Shown piece after piece: positions 39,260 through 48,536 of a DNA stretch of 64,000 nt (the stretch's first letter is position 1; the number at the start of each line of letters is the position of its first letter). The notes beneath the pieces were generated by a model. The model searched no databases. It had not been told where the DNA came from and saw only the letters and a program-made list of their open reading frames with translations. The stretch is from NCBI GenBank assembly GCA_000818945.1, contig KN805425.1, positions 127,479-191,478 of the forward strand, given 5' to 3'. Source of the DNA: Schizochytrium sp. CCTCC M209059 (taxonomy: Eukaryota; Sar; Bigyra; Thraustochytrida; Thraustochytriidae). The position numbers were made by a program, and so were the translations under genes.

Positions 39260-40981
39260 TCAATACGAGAGCTCTCGAGCGCGATCACTCGAATCGCTCG
39301 AATCCAAACGTTCCGATCGGGAGAGACTGGCTCTCGCCGGCTGATCCCACCACGTATTAATGGCCTCTGCTGCGTCGTCAATGGCTTGGCGGTTCCTTTG
39401 CAGATGGTGCGTCAGAATGTGCTCTGCTTCTGCTGATAGTTGGCGTAAATGATCTGCAATACTTTGTGCACCTTGGAGCTCCTGTTGCGTGCGTTCCGTC
39501 GAAAGCGCGCTGCGACTCGCGCGAAGACGGCCAAGGCCCTCGCGATTAATTTGTCTCGCACGCCTTTCGGCCTCGGCTGCTTTGAGGCCAAATGAACTAT
39601 TGCAGTCGCGGCGTGGCGAACCTGCGTCCAGTGGCCTGGACTGGGAAGGCGGCGGGGCAATTGCCGTCGATGCAAGGCATGAGGTAGCGTTCAGTAGATT
39701 TCGACCTTGTGCCGCGGCGCTTTCCAACGCACGTAGGTAGTTGACCAGCTCGTTATGTGCCAGCGCGCCCGCGTCTTGTGACGTGTCATTTACAGTCTTG
39801 TGAGCCGTCTCGGCAGCCTTTGCCAGCGCATTTGCCTGCGCCGGGCTTGTCGACAGAAAACCAAGAGCATCATTGTACTGAGCTTGCGCAGTGTGCGTGT
39901 CGAAAAAGGCTCGCTGCAGCTTTGCACGCTCGTCTTCGAGTTTCGAGAGACGTACGTGTGCCTCCGCGAGTGCCGCCGAAAGACCCACACGTTTCAAGTC
40001 TTCCGGGCTAGGCTGGCTAGCACTTGTTTTTCCAAGCGTAGCGATAAGGCGCCGTCGCTCCGCGCCAAGTTCCAGCGCGGCCTCAAGCTGGTTCGCGAGA
40101 ACAAGCTCAGACGCGGCGAGTGTCGTGGTCGGGCGAGATGAGAAAGAGACCATATTATTATCGTCGCTCACCTCGGGACCCGAACCTTCCGACGCTTGTG
40201 AGCTACAGGCTGGATCGAGGTCTGCGCTGTGCTCGCTCGATTCGTTAGCAGCGCGCTCGCTCTTGGACACTGTAACAGAGCCTGTGGGGACCTCGGAAAG
40301 TAACCGAGCGTGCTGTGAACAAAGGCCCTCGACAAATTCCAATGCAGATTGCTTTTCGCCAATTACCTCGACTGGCGCTGAGGGCGCTGCGAGAAGGCGC
40401 GAAAGCTCGGAAATCTCCTGATGACGATGCCAGCCCGCTTGCGTCATGGACTCGAGAGTCATGGCCTCGCGGACAAGAGTCTCAATTTCCTTGTCTGCAG
40501 ACAACTGGCAATCCTCTTCCGTCTGAAGGGCTACGAGGAGCTCCGCAATGTCGCTCTCGAGTTTGTGTGCTTCTGTGTCAATATCTTCCGTGTGTTCGTT
40601 GCTCGTGGATGACGAAATCTGCAAAGTGCTCGATGCTCGAAGAGGGTCTGCGGCTGTTGCGAGTAGGACTTGGGCGTTTCGCTTCAAGCGGAGCACCTCG
40701 TCTGCATCGAGCAGATTACACGACATCCATGTCAGAACGTCAGCAGCTTTTGCGCCGCGCTGCAAGAAGGACACCTCGCTCTTGCCCAAGCGCGCGTCTG
40801 CCGCAAAGGCCCCACGCGGCACGTAGGTGATGCCAATCGTGTCACCTCTTGCCTCGCCTGCAACCGCAGCTGAGGCGTTTGTCTCGTCAATACGTAGCCA
40901 ACGCAAGATGTCTTCCGCTGTCGCGCGAGCCCGCCGCGTCTGCGCCGCGGGCTTGCGCGCCAATGTTCGCCGCTCCATCAT
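39260..40981 (-). CDS. Coiled-coil protein, possible augmin HAUS3-like
   Basis: A 573-residue, mostly helical protein. The N-terminal 120 residues contain ILRWLRID, then FLQRGAKAADVLTWMSCNL and DADEVLRLKR. This recalls the N terminus of the augmin subunit HAUS3/AUG3, in which a 'W..CNL...NVLS..EL' block precedes long coiled coils. The rest (about 130-570) is alternating coiled coil and Ser/Ala-rich linkers. Augmin would place it in gamma-tubulin-dependent microtubule branching. The match is short and by eye, so a generic coiled-coil protein is the safe call. The first ATG is 40981 and a second follows at once. Its 3' end lies 79 bp from the convergent DEAD-box gene. Confidence 0.65.
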   Translation of the reverse strand: MMERRTLARKPAAQTRRARATAEDILRWLRIDETNASAAVAGEARGDTIGITYVPRGAFAADARLGKSEVSFLQRGAKAADVLTWMSCNLLDADEVLRLKRNAQVLLATAADPLRASSTLQISSSTSNEHTEDIDTEAHKLESDIAELLVALQTEEDCQLSADKEIETLVREAMTLESMTQAGWHRHQEISELSRLLAAPSAPVEVIGEKQSALEFVEGLCSQHARLLSEVPTGSVTVSKSERAANESSEHSADLDPACSSQASEGSGPEVSDDNNMVSFSSRPTTTLAASELVLANQLEAALELGAERRRLIATLGKTSASQPSPEDLKRVGLSAALAEAHVRLSKLEDERAKLQRAFFDTHTAQAQYNDALGFLSTSPAQANALAKAAETAHKTVNDTSQDAGALAHNELVNYLRALESAAAQGRNLLNATSCLASTAIAPPPSQSRPLDAGSPRRDCNSSFGLKAAEAERRARQINREGLGRLRASRSALSTERTQQELQGAQSIADHLRQLSAEAEHILTHHLQRNRQAIDDAAEAINTWWDQPARASLSRSERLDSSDSSDRARELSY

Positions 40982-41372
40982 CGCGAAAACGGTTTTACGA
41001 CTGTGAAAATTTCCTGATTTCTTTTCTTTCTCGCCACCTCAGGAAAAGAACCAATTATAGCACGAAGCGCAACAAGCAGGTCAGATACGAGTGTCTGCTT
41101 TTACAAATCGTCCTGCTATTAGCATGAGTAATGGTTTGACATGCATCTATCTATCTGCCTGCTTGCTTGGTGCCACAATCCTTGCCTACTGTTACTGCTT
41201 GATCGCTTCCTCATGTGTACGAATTTCTCTGTGTACAAATTTGCATACAGAGAGAGATGGATAGATAGATCATGATGGTGCGATGACACAAAGGCCATGA
41301 AGAGCCACAGCAATGCATGTGTGCTTGTATTCTTTTTCAAAACTGTTCGTTACTCATGTGTGCTTGCTAGGC
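40982..41372. other. Upstream region of the coiled-coil gene
   Basis: A 391-bp spacer between two minus-strand genes. It holds ATCTATCTATCTGCCTGC at about 41144 and an opposing GGATAGATAGATCATG at about 41258, which could pair as a weak inverted repeat with a loop of about 100 bases. A CTAGGCCTAG palindrome overlaps the stop codon of the DENN gene at 41367. Confidence 0.5.
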
Positions 41373-41376
41373 CTAG
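41367..41376. promoter_or_regulatory. CTAGGCCTAG palindrome (copy 5)
   Basis: A 10-bp perfect palindrome containing TAGGCCTA. It overlaps the TAG stop codon of the DENN gene and lies 387 bp upstream of the start codon of the coiled-coil gene. Its function is inferred only from recurrence. Confidence 0.4.
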
Positions 41377-44300
41377 ATATCGTGAAAGCTGATGGACTGA
41401 GAGACCTCGACAGCACGGGATACATTGGAAATGAGCGTGTACAAGGTGTCCTCGTGCTCCTCGTTCAAGCCATGCTGCGAAACCACCCGACTCACGAGGG
41501 CTTTTGCCTTGTCTTCAGGAGCACCAATGCGGATCATTTGATGAACCATGGTGGACGTCAGCTCAAAGAGGGTATCTTGGCTTACGCCAGTGTCGACGAC
41601 ATCCTGCAAACTTGAAGATCCACCTCGCACATGGTGCGATGAAAAGGAGGACTGTGGACTGCTGCTCTCTGCAGCCGGAGCCGTCATCCTGCGCACTTTG
41701 CCAAAAGAGGAGTCCGACGTGACTGGTTTGGCGGCAGAGACTGGTGTCTGCAGCGAAGGCCCGCCGAGAGAAGCATGGCGTTCGGTGCGGTTCCGCGCCG
41801 AGCCTGAGAGATCCATGACAGGGCTAGAGTTCCCAGTCAAAGCGTCCGCACGAAGTGAGCCAGAGGGCGCAATCTCGTGCAAGGCAGTGCTTGCACCCAT
41901 GGTGAGCGAACGTTGGCGCTTGCGCATCTCCAGCGCCAGCGTCTCTGCGAAGGCGTCTTCCCAAAACAAAAGGCTCTTCCACAGCTCGAGACCACGCAGG
42001 TGCGAATCTAGGTAGTCCTCAGGTGGGACCGGAGCAGTAGGGTTTCCGAAAGCATCAATGGAGCCTCGCCGCGGCATGCCAGTGACGGGAGAAAGGATCG
42101 TCTCGTTGGGCGAGAGTGGCGAGCGATTCAGCTCATTGGCCCCGAGCGGCAAGACCGGGGCCGAGCGGTCAAGATAGTAGGACTGAGAGACGTCGAGCAT
42201 TTGACGGGCATTCTGGTAATCCTCGCGGCGATAACAGGCCTCCAAAAGCTCGCAGCACAGCTTGACGAGCGCGAAAAAGGCGTCCTCGCGAAGGCCGCGG
42301 CCCCTGGATCCGTAGGCATAGTTGTAGTTTGACACGGAGCGATGCTGCGGTTGATAGAGAATTAACACAAAGAGATCGCGCGCGTGTTTGGACGTCATAA
42401 AGGCCGTGCCGCACTTGTCGAGCTGGTCCTTGTCGACAGCTTTGTTGAGGAAAATGCGAGTGATACATTCCTGAAGTGCAAGCTCAATGCGTCGATCGCG
42501 TTTCGAGCGTTCTCGCGCGTAGTTGGGTTCGTATGCACTGAGACCTTTGCGCGCCGCGCTGTCACTCCGCGAGCGCGATCGGGAGCGTTGTCGCATGCTT
42601 GCGTCTGAACCGAGGGTGGGCTCGCCGTCCGAGTCCATCGAGTCTCCGCCCACATCGCTGAACTGCTGTAAGGCATCAAAGCCATGTTCGTGAAAGTTCT
42701 GGGTTCCCGTGACTATTTTGAGGTCGCGAAGGGCGTCAGCGAGCGCATCTGCGTCCGCGCCGACCTCGGACGCGACGACTCCGACTTCGAGAGACGAAGC
42801 CTTGCCTTGCGGATCGTCCTCTGACATGATGCAGTGAATTACTTGTGAAATCGGGGGCGGGCTCCACAGTCTGCGTGCTGAGCCACCATGTTGTTGAGAT
42901 AAGGCTCCGCCGCCACCGCCTGCCTCGGCAGGGTCATCGTCTTCAGCAAGCTCGAGTGGGAGCGGTTCAAGACCCGGAGCATGGTTGCCCGGTGCGCGAC
43001 GACGTAATCCCGAGGCAATTGCGTTTTCATTGCGAGCGTCGCGGCGTTTAAGCACAACCTCATTGGACGGGATGGTATGCGAGCGAATCCAACCGTCGAA
43101 ATCGCGGTTGTCCGGGTCCGCCGCGGCAGCACGACGGCGCTCCTGCATAACGCGCTTCTGATTTGCTAGCGAGAGGTACTGTTCCTTGTTGCGGTTGCGA
43201 ATTCGTACTCTGAAAAAGTAGGCGTGAAATGTTTCAAGCCATTTTGAGTGCTGGATTTCCTTGAAATTTTCAAACGCCTGGGTCTCCAAAAGGTGGGAGA
43301 AAAAGGGGGCCTCGGCAGCGCGTCGTTCGAGAAATTTGGGCGTGTTGAACACCGGCATGCTTTCGTTGAGAAAGAACAGACATTCGCGATATCCCTGGAG
43401 CATCTGGCAAATACACTCTAGAAAACAGAGTTGCGCCTGCTGCGTGGTTTTAGGTGCGAGTCGCACGAGCGGCTTGCAGTCCTCCTCCCAGTCTCCTAGC
43501 GGGTCTGCAGGATCATCGAGCGCGCAGGGATTGAGGTTCACAGCATGAGCGAGCATGCGCTCGAGGCGACGCGCCTCGGCGCGAGGCAAAGGTTCGATGT
43601 GAAGAGCCGCGCCTTTGCGCACAATGCCCCGATCGAGGTCCAGGATGAGCGCGTGGTCAAGCTCGTGATCGAGAATCTTGTCACGATTCTCGACGAGGTC
43701 AGAGTGCAGCCCGAGGACGAAGGGAAAGGGCGCCTCGAGACACTCGGTGAGCTGCGGGGGGAGGACGGAAATGTACGTGTGGTGCCAGCGAAAAGGATAC
43801 AAAAGCGCCAAGAGGGTTTCGCCTGTGATTGAGAGCTCGCGTTGCTTCCGCGAATGCATGATCAGTTTGGTTTCGAGAAGCATGGCGCCCCAAAGCGAGA
43901 CGAGGAGCTGGATACCGAGTTTCTGCACGAGAAACTCCAGGCCCTCGGAAAAGGTGAGACGTGGCGGGGTCCCGAGCGGCGGCAGCTCGCAATGAAAGAT
44001 TTGAGACGATGCAACATCAAGGTTGAACTCGATACGCAGCTCGCCGGGCAAAGGCATGGGAATATCGTGCACGAGGCGGTGCGCAAGTCGTTCGCGAGTC
44101 TTTTGTTCATGCTCTGTTGAGTCTTGCGCGGCACGCAGACATGCTTCGTGGAGCTCGAGGAGAACATCGCGAAACATGTCGCCCGTGTTAAGTCGGCTGA
44201 GGATACATATGCAGGCTGCGGTGCCACTGTCCTTTTCATGATACATGAGACAATAGCCAAACATGGCAACTCCCCGCGGCGCGTGTACAAATGCGAAAAT

Positions 44301-45665
44301 GTCCACCGAGGCGCCCATGACCGTGTGTTCGCTCGAAGAGATGAAAGCCTCTGCCTTTTTACCAAAGGCGAAGATGAACCACTCGAGCTTGACAGGCAAA
44401 CCGAGATCGTGGTGATCATGAGAAGGGTACCGCTCGGCAAGCTCCGGCTCGCGGGCTTGTTTAGGGAAACGTGCAAGCACGACATAGTCAGCAAGGCGAA
44501 CGGGAATATGGCGTGACCGCGACCCACGTTGCTGAGTCGGGGAGAGCGCCGAGGCAACCTGTCCGCTGCTGTCGGGGCGGCTTGCGCGCGTGGAACTGCG
44601 GCGCCGAGGCGAGGAAGCTCGTGATGAGACACTGGAGCCGCTGATTGCTGCCGAGCCAACGCTTGCGGCGTCATCGAGATTCTCAGCATGATGTTTTCCG
44701 TGAGCCTTTTGCGTTGCGAGCTCGTCGACTTCGTTCTCAAAGTGAAGACTGAGGTAAAGAACGCCGCAGGACTCGAGGTCTCGGTCCGTCGCAGAGGTGG
44801 ATGTGGATGCAGAGACGCTGGCCGCATCAGAAGATTGCGGGGCGCGTCCTCCGTCGCTCGAACTGGAATTTGTCGCGGGCTCATCGACATTTGGGCTTGT
44901 TGGAGCGGATGCGGCGCCAGCAAGGTCAGACTCCATGAGATATTGGTTGGCCATTGCGGAAGCAATGAGAACCGCGTCGGCCTCATCGTCTGCGGCGCTA
45001 CGCGGCGGTCGTTGCAGCTGATACCATTGTTCGACGAGGCCGGAGCCCGAAAGCCTCTCGAGGGGAATACGTATGAAGCCATAGCATTGGCACTTTACAG
45101 AGTCGCGAACCTCGATATCAAGAACCGGCTGGTTTTCGTCGGAAGGAGCCTCACCATCTTCCCAGAGACCGGAGACATCAAAGATAAACTCCTCGTTCCA
45201 TTTCCAGCGCCCTGCGTCCTCGCCGATCGTGGTGGTCTGTTCCTCTTCTTTGAGCTTGAGACGCACAAACGGCTTGCCGGTTTGAACCACCGTCGCACTT
45301 GGGCGACGGTGGTGGCCGCTACGACCCAGTAGCGGGCCTCGCATTCGCGTCATGGCAAATCTGCGCATGGATGACATGGCCCCGGATTTGCCATTTGCAT
45401 TTCCGCTGTTACTCGTGACATTGCTGCTCGATACGCTGCGCTTTGCAAAGTTCGAGCCGCGCGTGGTGCCAGGCGAATTTGGCGATAGCGGAGACGTGCT
45501 CTGTGCAGCACCTGCGTCTCTTCCAGGGCTCCCTCCAGGCGTCGAGGGTCCGGCCTCGGCGCCATCGCCGCCGCCGTTGCCCGTGGCCTCGCCATATGGT
45601 CCGCAGCGGTCCAGCGGCGAACGCAGCAGGTCTAGGCCCTCTACGACCTTGACGTGCAGCCGCAT
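41373..45665 (-). CDS. C2-DENN domain protein (candidate Rab GEF)
   Basis: A 1430-residue protein. It starts MRLHVKVVEGLDLL, the first strands of a C2 domain. After a Gly/Ser insert of about 110 residues the domain resumes (FVRLKLKEEEQTTTI, WKWNEEFIFDVSG, LDIEVRDSVKCQCYGFIRIPL). A tripartite DENN module follows: uDENN from about 392 (DYVVLARFPKQ), cDENN around 620-730 (LYPFRWHHTYISVLPPQL, PFPFVLGLHSDLV) and dDENN at about 748-800. DENN proteins are usually GDP-GTP exchange factors for Rab GTPases in membrane traffic. Residues about 1061-1170 (LREDAFFALVKLCCELLEACY, YQNARQMLDVSQSYYL) resemble the SBF2/KIAA0513-type helical domain. The tail is Ser-rich with a UBA-like end (MIRIGAPEDKAKALVSRVV). 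An upstream GTG frame to 45872 was trimmed. Confidence 0.88.
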   Translation of the reverse strand: MRLHVKVVEGLDLLRSPLDRCGPYGEATGNGGGDGAEAGPSTPGGSPGRDAGAAQSTSPLSPNSPGTTRGSNFAKRSVSSSNVTSNSGNANGKSGAMSSMRRFAMTRMRGPLLGRSGHHRRPSATVVQTGKPFVRLKLKEEEQTTTIGEDAGRWKWNEEFIFDVSGLWEDGEAPSDENQPVLDIEVRDSVKCQCYGFIRIPLERLSGSGLVEQWYQLQRPPRSAADDEADAVLIASAMANQYLMESDLAGAASAPTSPNVDEPATNSSSSDGGRAPQSSDAASVSASTSTSATDRDLESCGVLYLSLHFENEVDELATQKAHGKHHAENLDDAASVGSAAISGSSVSSRASSPRRRSSTRASRPDSSGQVASALSPTQQRGSRSRHIPVRLADYVVLARFPKQAREPELAERYPSHDHHDLGLPVKLEWFIFAFGKKAEAFISSSEHTVMGASVDIFAFVHAPRGVAMFGYCLMYHEKDSGTAACICILSRLNTGDMFRDVLLELHEACLRAAQDSTEHEQKTRERLAHRLVHDIPMPLPGELRIEFNLDVASSQIFHCELPPLGTPPRLTFSEGLEFLVQKLGIQLLVSLWGAMLLETKLIMHSRKQRELSITGETLLALLYPFRWHHTYISVLPPQLTECLEAPFPFVLGLHSDLVENRDKILDHELDHALILDLDRGIVRKGAALHIEPLPRAEARRLERMLAHAVNLNPCALDDPADPLGDWEEDCKPLVRLAPKTTQQAQLCFLECICQMLQGYRECLFFLNESMPVFNTPKFLERRAAEAPFFSHLLETQAFENFKEIQHSKWLETFHAYFFRVRIRNRNKEQYLSLANQKRVMQERRRAAAADPDNRDFDGWIRSHTIPSNEVVLKRRDARNENAIASGLRRRAPGNHAPGLEPLPLELAEDDDPAEAGGGGGALSQQHGGSARRLWSPPPISQVIHCIMSEDDPQGKASSLEVGVVASEVGADADALADALRDLKIVTGTQNFHEHGFDALQQFSDVGGDSMDSDGEPTLGSDASMRQRSRSRSRSDSAARKGLSAYEPNYARERSKRDRRIELALQECITRIFLNKAVDKDQLDKCGTAFMTSKHARDLFVLILYQPQHRSVSNYNYAYGSRGRGLREDAFFALVKLCCELLEACYRREDYQNARQMLDVSQSYYLDRSAPVLPLGANELNRSPLSPNETILSPVTGMPRRGSIDAFGNPTAPVPPEDYLDSHLRGLELWKSLLFWEDAFAETLALEMRKRQRSLTMGASTALHEIAPSGSLRADALTGNSSPVMDLSGSARNRTERHASLGGPSLQTPVSAAKPVTSDSSFGKVRRMTAPAAESSSPQSSFSSHHVRGGSSSLQDVVDTGVSQDTLFELTSTMVHQMIRIGAPEDKAKALVSRVVSQHGLNEEHEDTLYTLISNVSRAVEVSQSISFHDI

Positions 45666-45837
45666 CTTGTTGGCCGCCAGCGCAGCGTCTCTGCGCAGTC
45701 CTCCACGGCCGCGCGAGCGCTTCGCCTCTAGCGTTATTCGATCTCTCCAAGGCGTCGGTCGGCCACGGCTTGACTCACCGTCAGAAAAAAAAAAAACAGT
45801 TCTTGTTTTTTTTTTTAAAATGCAATTTAAAAAATAT

Positions 45838-45847
45838 CTAGGCCTAG
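45838..45847. promoter_or_regulatory. CTAGGCCTAG palindrome (copy 6)
   Basis: A 10-bp perfect palindrome 174 bp upstream of the start codon of the DENN gene, just after an A/T-rich stretch. Same core as the other six copies. Confidence 0.45.
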
Positions 45848-46009
45848 TTTTGTACGTAGGGCAAGAAAGCACGAAAATTTTTCAAGGTTTTCGGCAAGAT
45901 TTCGACCACATTACTTTGACCACATTGCGATGAGGGATTCGAGGAGGTTGGGGGAGGGGGGAGGCTAAGCTAAGTATATACACAACTTCAGTGATCAATC
46001 AAACAGGAA

Positions 46010-46010
46010 G

Positions 46011-46057
<47 letters not shown>

Positions 46058-46059
46058 AA
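46010..46059. repeat. (GAAA)n microsatellite
   Basis: About eleven GAAA units lie about 20 bp beyond the stop codon of the CRAL-TRIO gene, so they probably fall in its 3' UTR. Confidence 0.95.
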
Positions 46060-46077
46060 AGCCATGGGACAACCTTT

Positions 46078-47151
46078 TTATTCGAGTGAAAATGAGGACT
46101 CAAAGGCGAGAAAGTCGTTTTGACGCTTGATAAAGTTTGCGAGGGCTTGCTCTCCAGAGAGCGTGCCGAGGCCGTCAAAAGCAGGGAGGTTTTCGGGGGC
46201 AATGAGACGTTGAATTGCCTCAGCATCGTTAATGATTTCAATACGCTCTTGCATCTTGCGGGTTAAAAAGACTTTGCACATCTTGATAAACGTGCGAGTG
46301 AGCTTGTTGGCGTTGAAGAAAATAACTTTGCGCAGGCGAATGGGATACCCATTTTGATACATCCAGCTGAATTTTTGCTCAAAGCTGAGAGAAAAATTCT
46401 TCATGGAGATGCCCTTGCAGTTCATGAGAAAAACGAAGCCCGAATTAACCTCCTCGAGATTCACGGCAGATGACTGAAGGGTTGCGATGAACGTCACAGT
46501 CCCTGCCTGGAGAAGCTTCTTGTCCTTGAGCATTTTAGACGGATAGTAGTTGGCCACAGAATTGTAGATGACAAGCCTGCCCTCACGGTCTTCTCCGAGT
46601 GGTACCATGATTCCACCTGGCATTTTTTCCTCTGAAATATCAACAGCCTCCTCAATTGTGATGTTGTCGACTTCGTACTCCTTTTCAAGCTCGCGAATCA
46701 GCTTGATGCGATGCAGCATCTTGCGTTGGTCACCCTCGCACGCGATGACAAGACGTACGGCCTCAAAATCGTTCCGCAACGTGAGGTTTTCCTTGACACA
46801 ATTTGCCTTGAGGAGCCGCACAGACTCCTTGACTTCGTAAGTGATGAGCCCACTGTCCTTTCCGGCGGTGGCACCTGCAGCGGCATTTGCCGCGTTCGGT
46901 GAGGCTTGTAGTTCCAATGCCGTAGGCGGGGAATTCGTCGTGGCCATGGTAGTCTTCGCCGTCTGTTCGTTCGTTGGCATGGATGCGGCTTTGGCGCCGG
47001 TGACGTCGTCGATGTCTTCGTCGGCTGCTCCTTTGATGTAGGCAGTGTCTTCAGTCCTGTCTGCTGGCTTTGACGCTAGCGACCTCGCCGTTGCTGCTGG
47101 CGTCGACGCCGCGCTCCCCTCCGCGTTGCTGCTGACGGCTGACTCGCTCAT
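46078..47151 (-). CDS. CRAL-TRIO (Sec14-like) lipid-binding protein
   Basis: A 357-residue protein. The first 80 residues are Ala/Ser/Thr-rich and likely disordered. A helical segment follows (VKESVRLLKANCVKENLTLRN), then a CRAL-TRIO lipid-binding fold at about 165-335. Signs are IMVPLGEDREGRLVIYNSVA, a conserved NSGFVFLMNCKGISMKNFS strand-helix unit, YPIRLRKVIFFNANKL, and RIEIINDAEAIQRLIAPENLPAFDG, which corresponds to the family's 'L....LP.E.GG' end. Such proteins carry phosphoinositides, tocopherol-like or other hydrophobic ligands between membranes; the ligand is unknown. An upstream GTG at 47163 was ignored because the first ATG is 47151. Confidence 0.82.
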   Translation of the reverse strand: MSESAVSSNAEGSAASTPAATARSLASKPADRTEDTAYIKGAADEDIDDVTGAKAASMPTNEQTAKTTMATTNSPPTALELQASPNAANAAAGATAGKDSGLITYEVKESVRLLKANCVKENLTLRNDFEAVRLVIACEGDQRKMLHRIKLIRELEKEYEVDNITIEEAVDISEEKMPGGIMVPLGEDREGRLVIYNSVANYYPSKMLKDKKLLQAGTVTFIATLQSSAVNLEEVNSGFVFLMNCKGISMKNFSLSFEQKFSWMYQNGYPIRLRKVIFFNANKLTRTFIKMCKVFLTRKMQERIEIINDAEAIQRLIAPENLPAFDGLGTLSGEQALANFIKRQNDFLAFESSFSLE

Positions 47152-47290
47152 GGCGCTCCCCACGTGGTCAAATGATATCTGGCGACTTGCCCAGCTGCGA
47201 AAGGAAGGTAGAAGCGCAAAGACAATGAAGACTTTTGCGCAACCAAACAGCCTAACTACTAACTACCCTAAGCCTTAGGCTATCTTGCAA

Positions 47291-47300
47291 CTAGGCCTAG
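47291..47300. promoter_or_regulatory. CTAGGCCTAG palindrome (copy 7)
   Basis: A 10-bp perfect palindrome about 140 bp upstream of the CRAL-TRIO start codon. With copies 5 and 6 it forms three full 10-bp versions of the motif. Confidence 0.45.
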
Positions 47301-48099
47301 CGCGTCGGGTTCATGGAAGAACCACGTCATCGTTAGGCTTGGCTGCATAACTTGATTATTTATGAGGAGAGAGAGTCTTTTGCATATGCGTGTTTCGTGG
47401 CGGCCTTCGACTGCGAGGATCCGATTGTCATCAGACCTGGCCAGTACGTAGTAGTATAGAGCCTAGTAGCAGCAAGGGGAACTTGGTGGATGTGTGTGAG
47501 ATTGATGTGAGTGAGGTCAGCCTACATTGACACACTGGAAGTTTTAGAATTTTCAGAATGTTGAGAAGAATCGACGCACTCGGCATGAACCCATATACTA
47601 GCCCTAGCTAGTCGCCTAAAAGCATCACATCATGCACATCGATGCGGCAAAAACACCGTCAAACCTTCTTCTCCCGTTGGCCTCTCCTCCATTCCGCTAA
47701 CATTAAGCTAGGGCTTTCGTTGGCCCTCTCAATGATTTCATTCTCGACAGCCCTGATGACTGACCGTCACCATCAATCGCATCACGTCTTCCAGGGAAGT
47801 ATCGCCGCGTCCGCCTGACCATGAAATGAGTTCGCCCTGGCTAGCTGTTTGTCGGCTGCTGCTTCAAGAGTTTGCGTGCTTGCCTGCGTGCCTGAGACCT
47901 ATGATGTCGAACGGCGCAGTGCAGAGCAGTGCTGGTGATGACGACGCCGCTCCTGCTCCTGTCCTCTCCAGGGCGGTGCTGGCGGCCTCGCCGTTGCCGC
48001 GGCGCTCTTGATTACATTATACCTCTTTTACACGCACACACACGTGCACCCTCGCACACTCTGCGCGCGCGACAGCGTCTCTTGCTTGACATGTGAAGC

Positions 48100-48140
48100 G
48101 AATGAATGAATGAATGAATGAATGAATGAATGAATGAATG
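48100..48140. repeat. (TGAA)n microsatellite
   Basis: About ten tandem GAAT/TGAA units within the divergent spacer, about 400 bp upstream of the TRIC-like gene. Confidence 0.95.
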
Positions 48141-48536
48141 GACGAGCAAATGCATGCATGCATGCTACGAATGGGGTGGGCCTTGCAGCCGCAGCAATCG
48201 CCATCCCCGCCTGGCACGATTGTTGCTGGTTCTCACACCTGGGCTCTCCCGCGCGAGCCTTCGCGTTGGGCGGCCGGCCGGCCCAAGGAAAGTAGCCGGG
48301 CCTAGCCGGGCCTAGCGCGGTGGGTTAGTTACAAAGGCTCACTCACTTCGGGTCACCGCGGCGCGCGAGGCGAGCAGAAAGCAGGAAAGAAAGGAAGAAA
48401 GGTAAGAGAGAATCAGGGAGTGCGAGCAGAGCAGCGCAGAGCACGCAGAGCAGAGCAGACCAAGAAAGCGAACGCCAACGCGTGCGCGAGAGAGAGAGCG
48501 TGAGGGAGCGGGGCGCGGAGCGCGGGGGAGCGCAGC

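Larger units (their letters stand above)
45666..46077. other. Upstream region of the DENN gene
   Basis: A 412-bp spacer with poly-A and poly-T runs at 45785-45796 and 45806-45816, a CTAGGCCTAG palindrome at 45838, and a (GAAA)n microsatellite at 46010-46059 next to the 3' end of the CRAL-TRIO gene. Confidence 0.55.
47152..48536. other. Long gene-free divergent spacer
   Basis: This 1385-bp stretch lies between the CRAL-TRIO gene (minus) and the TRIC-like gene (plus). It carries a CTAGGCCTAG palindrome at 47291, a (TGAA)n microsatellite at about 48100-48140, CACACACACG near 48035, and GGGCCTAGCC repeats near 48297-48316. Short open frames show no coding character. It is the longest interior stretch without a gene. 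Confidence 0.5.

Noticed and set aside
45666..45872. N-terminal extension of the DENN protein
   Set aside because: It begins at GTG and translates poly-A/poly-T runs; the C2 domain starts at the ATG at 45665.
48100..48140. (TGAA)n array considered as a telomere-like or CRISPR-like repeat
   Set aside because: A simple tetranucleotide microsatellite with no spacers, inside the contig.
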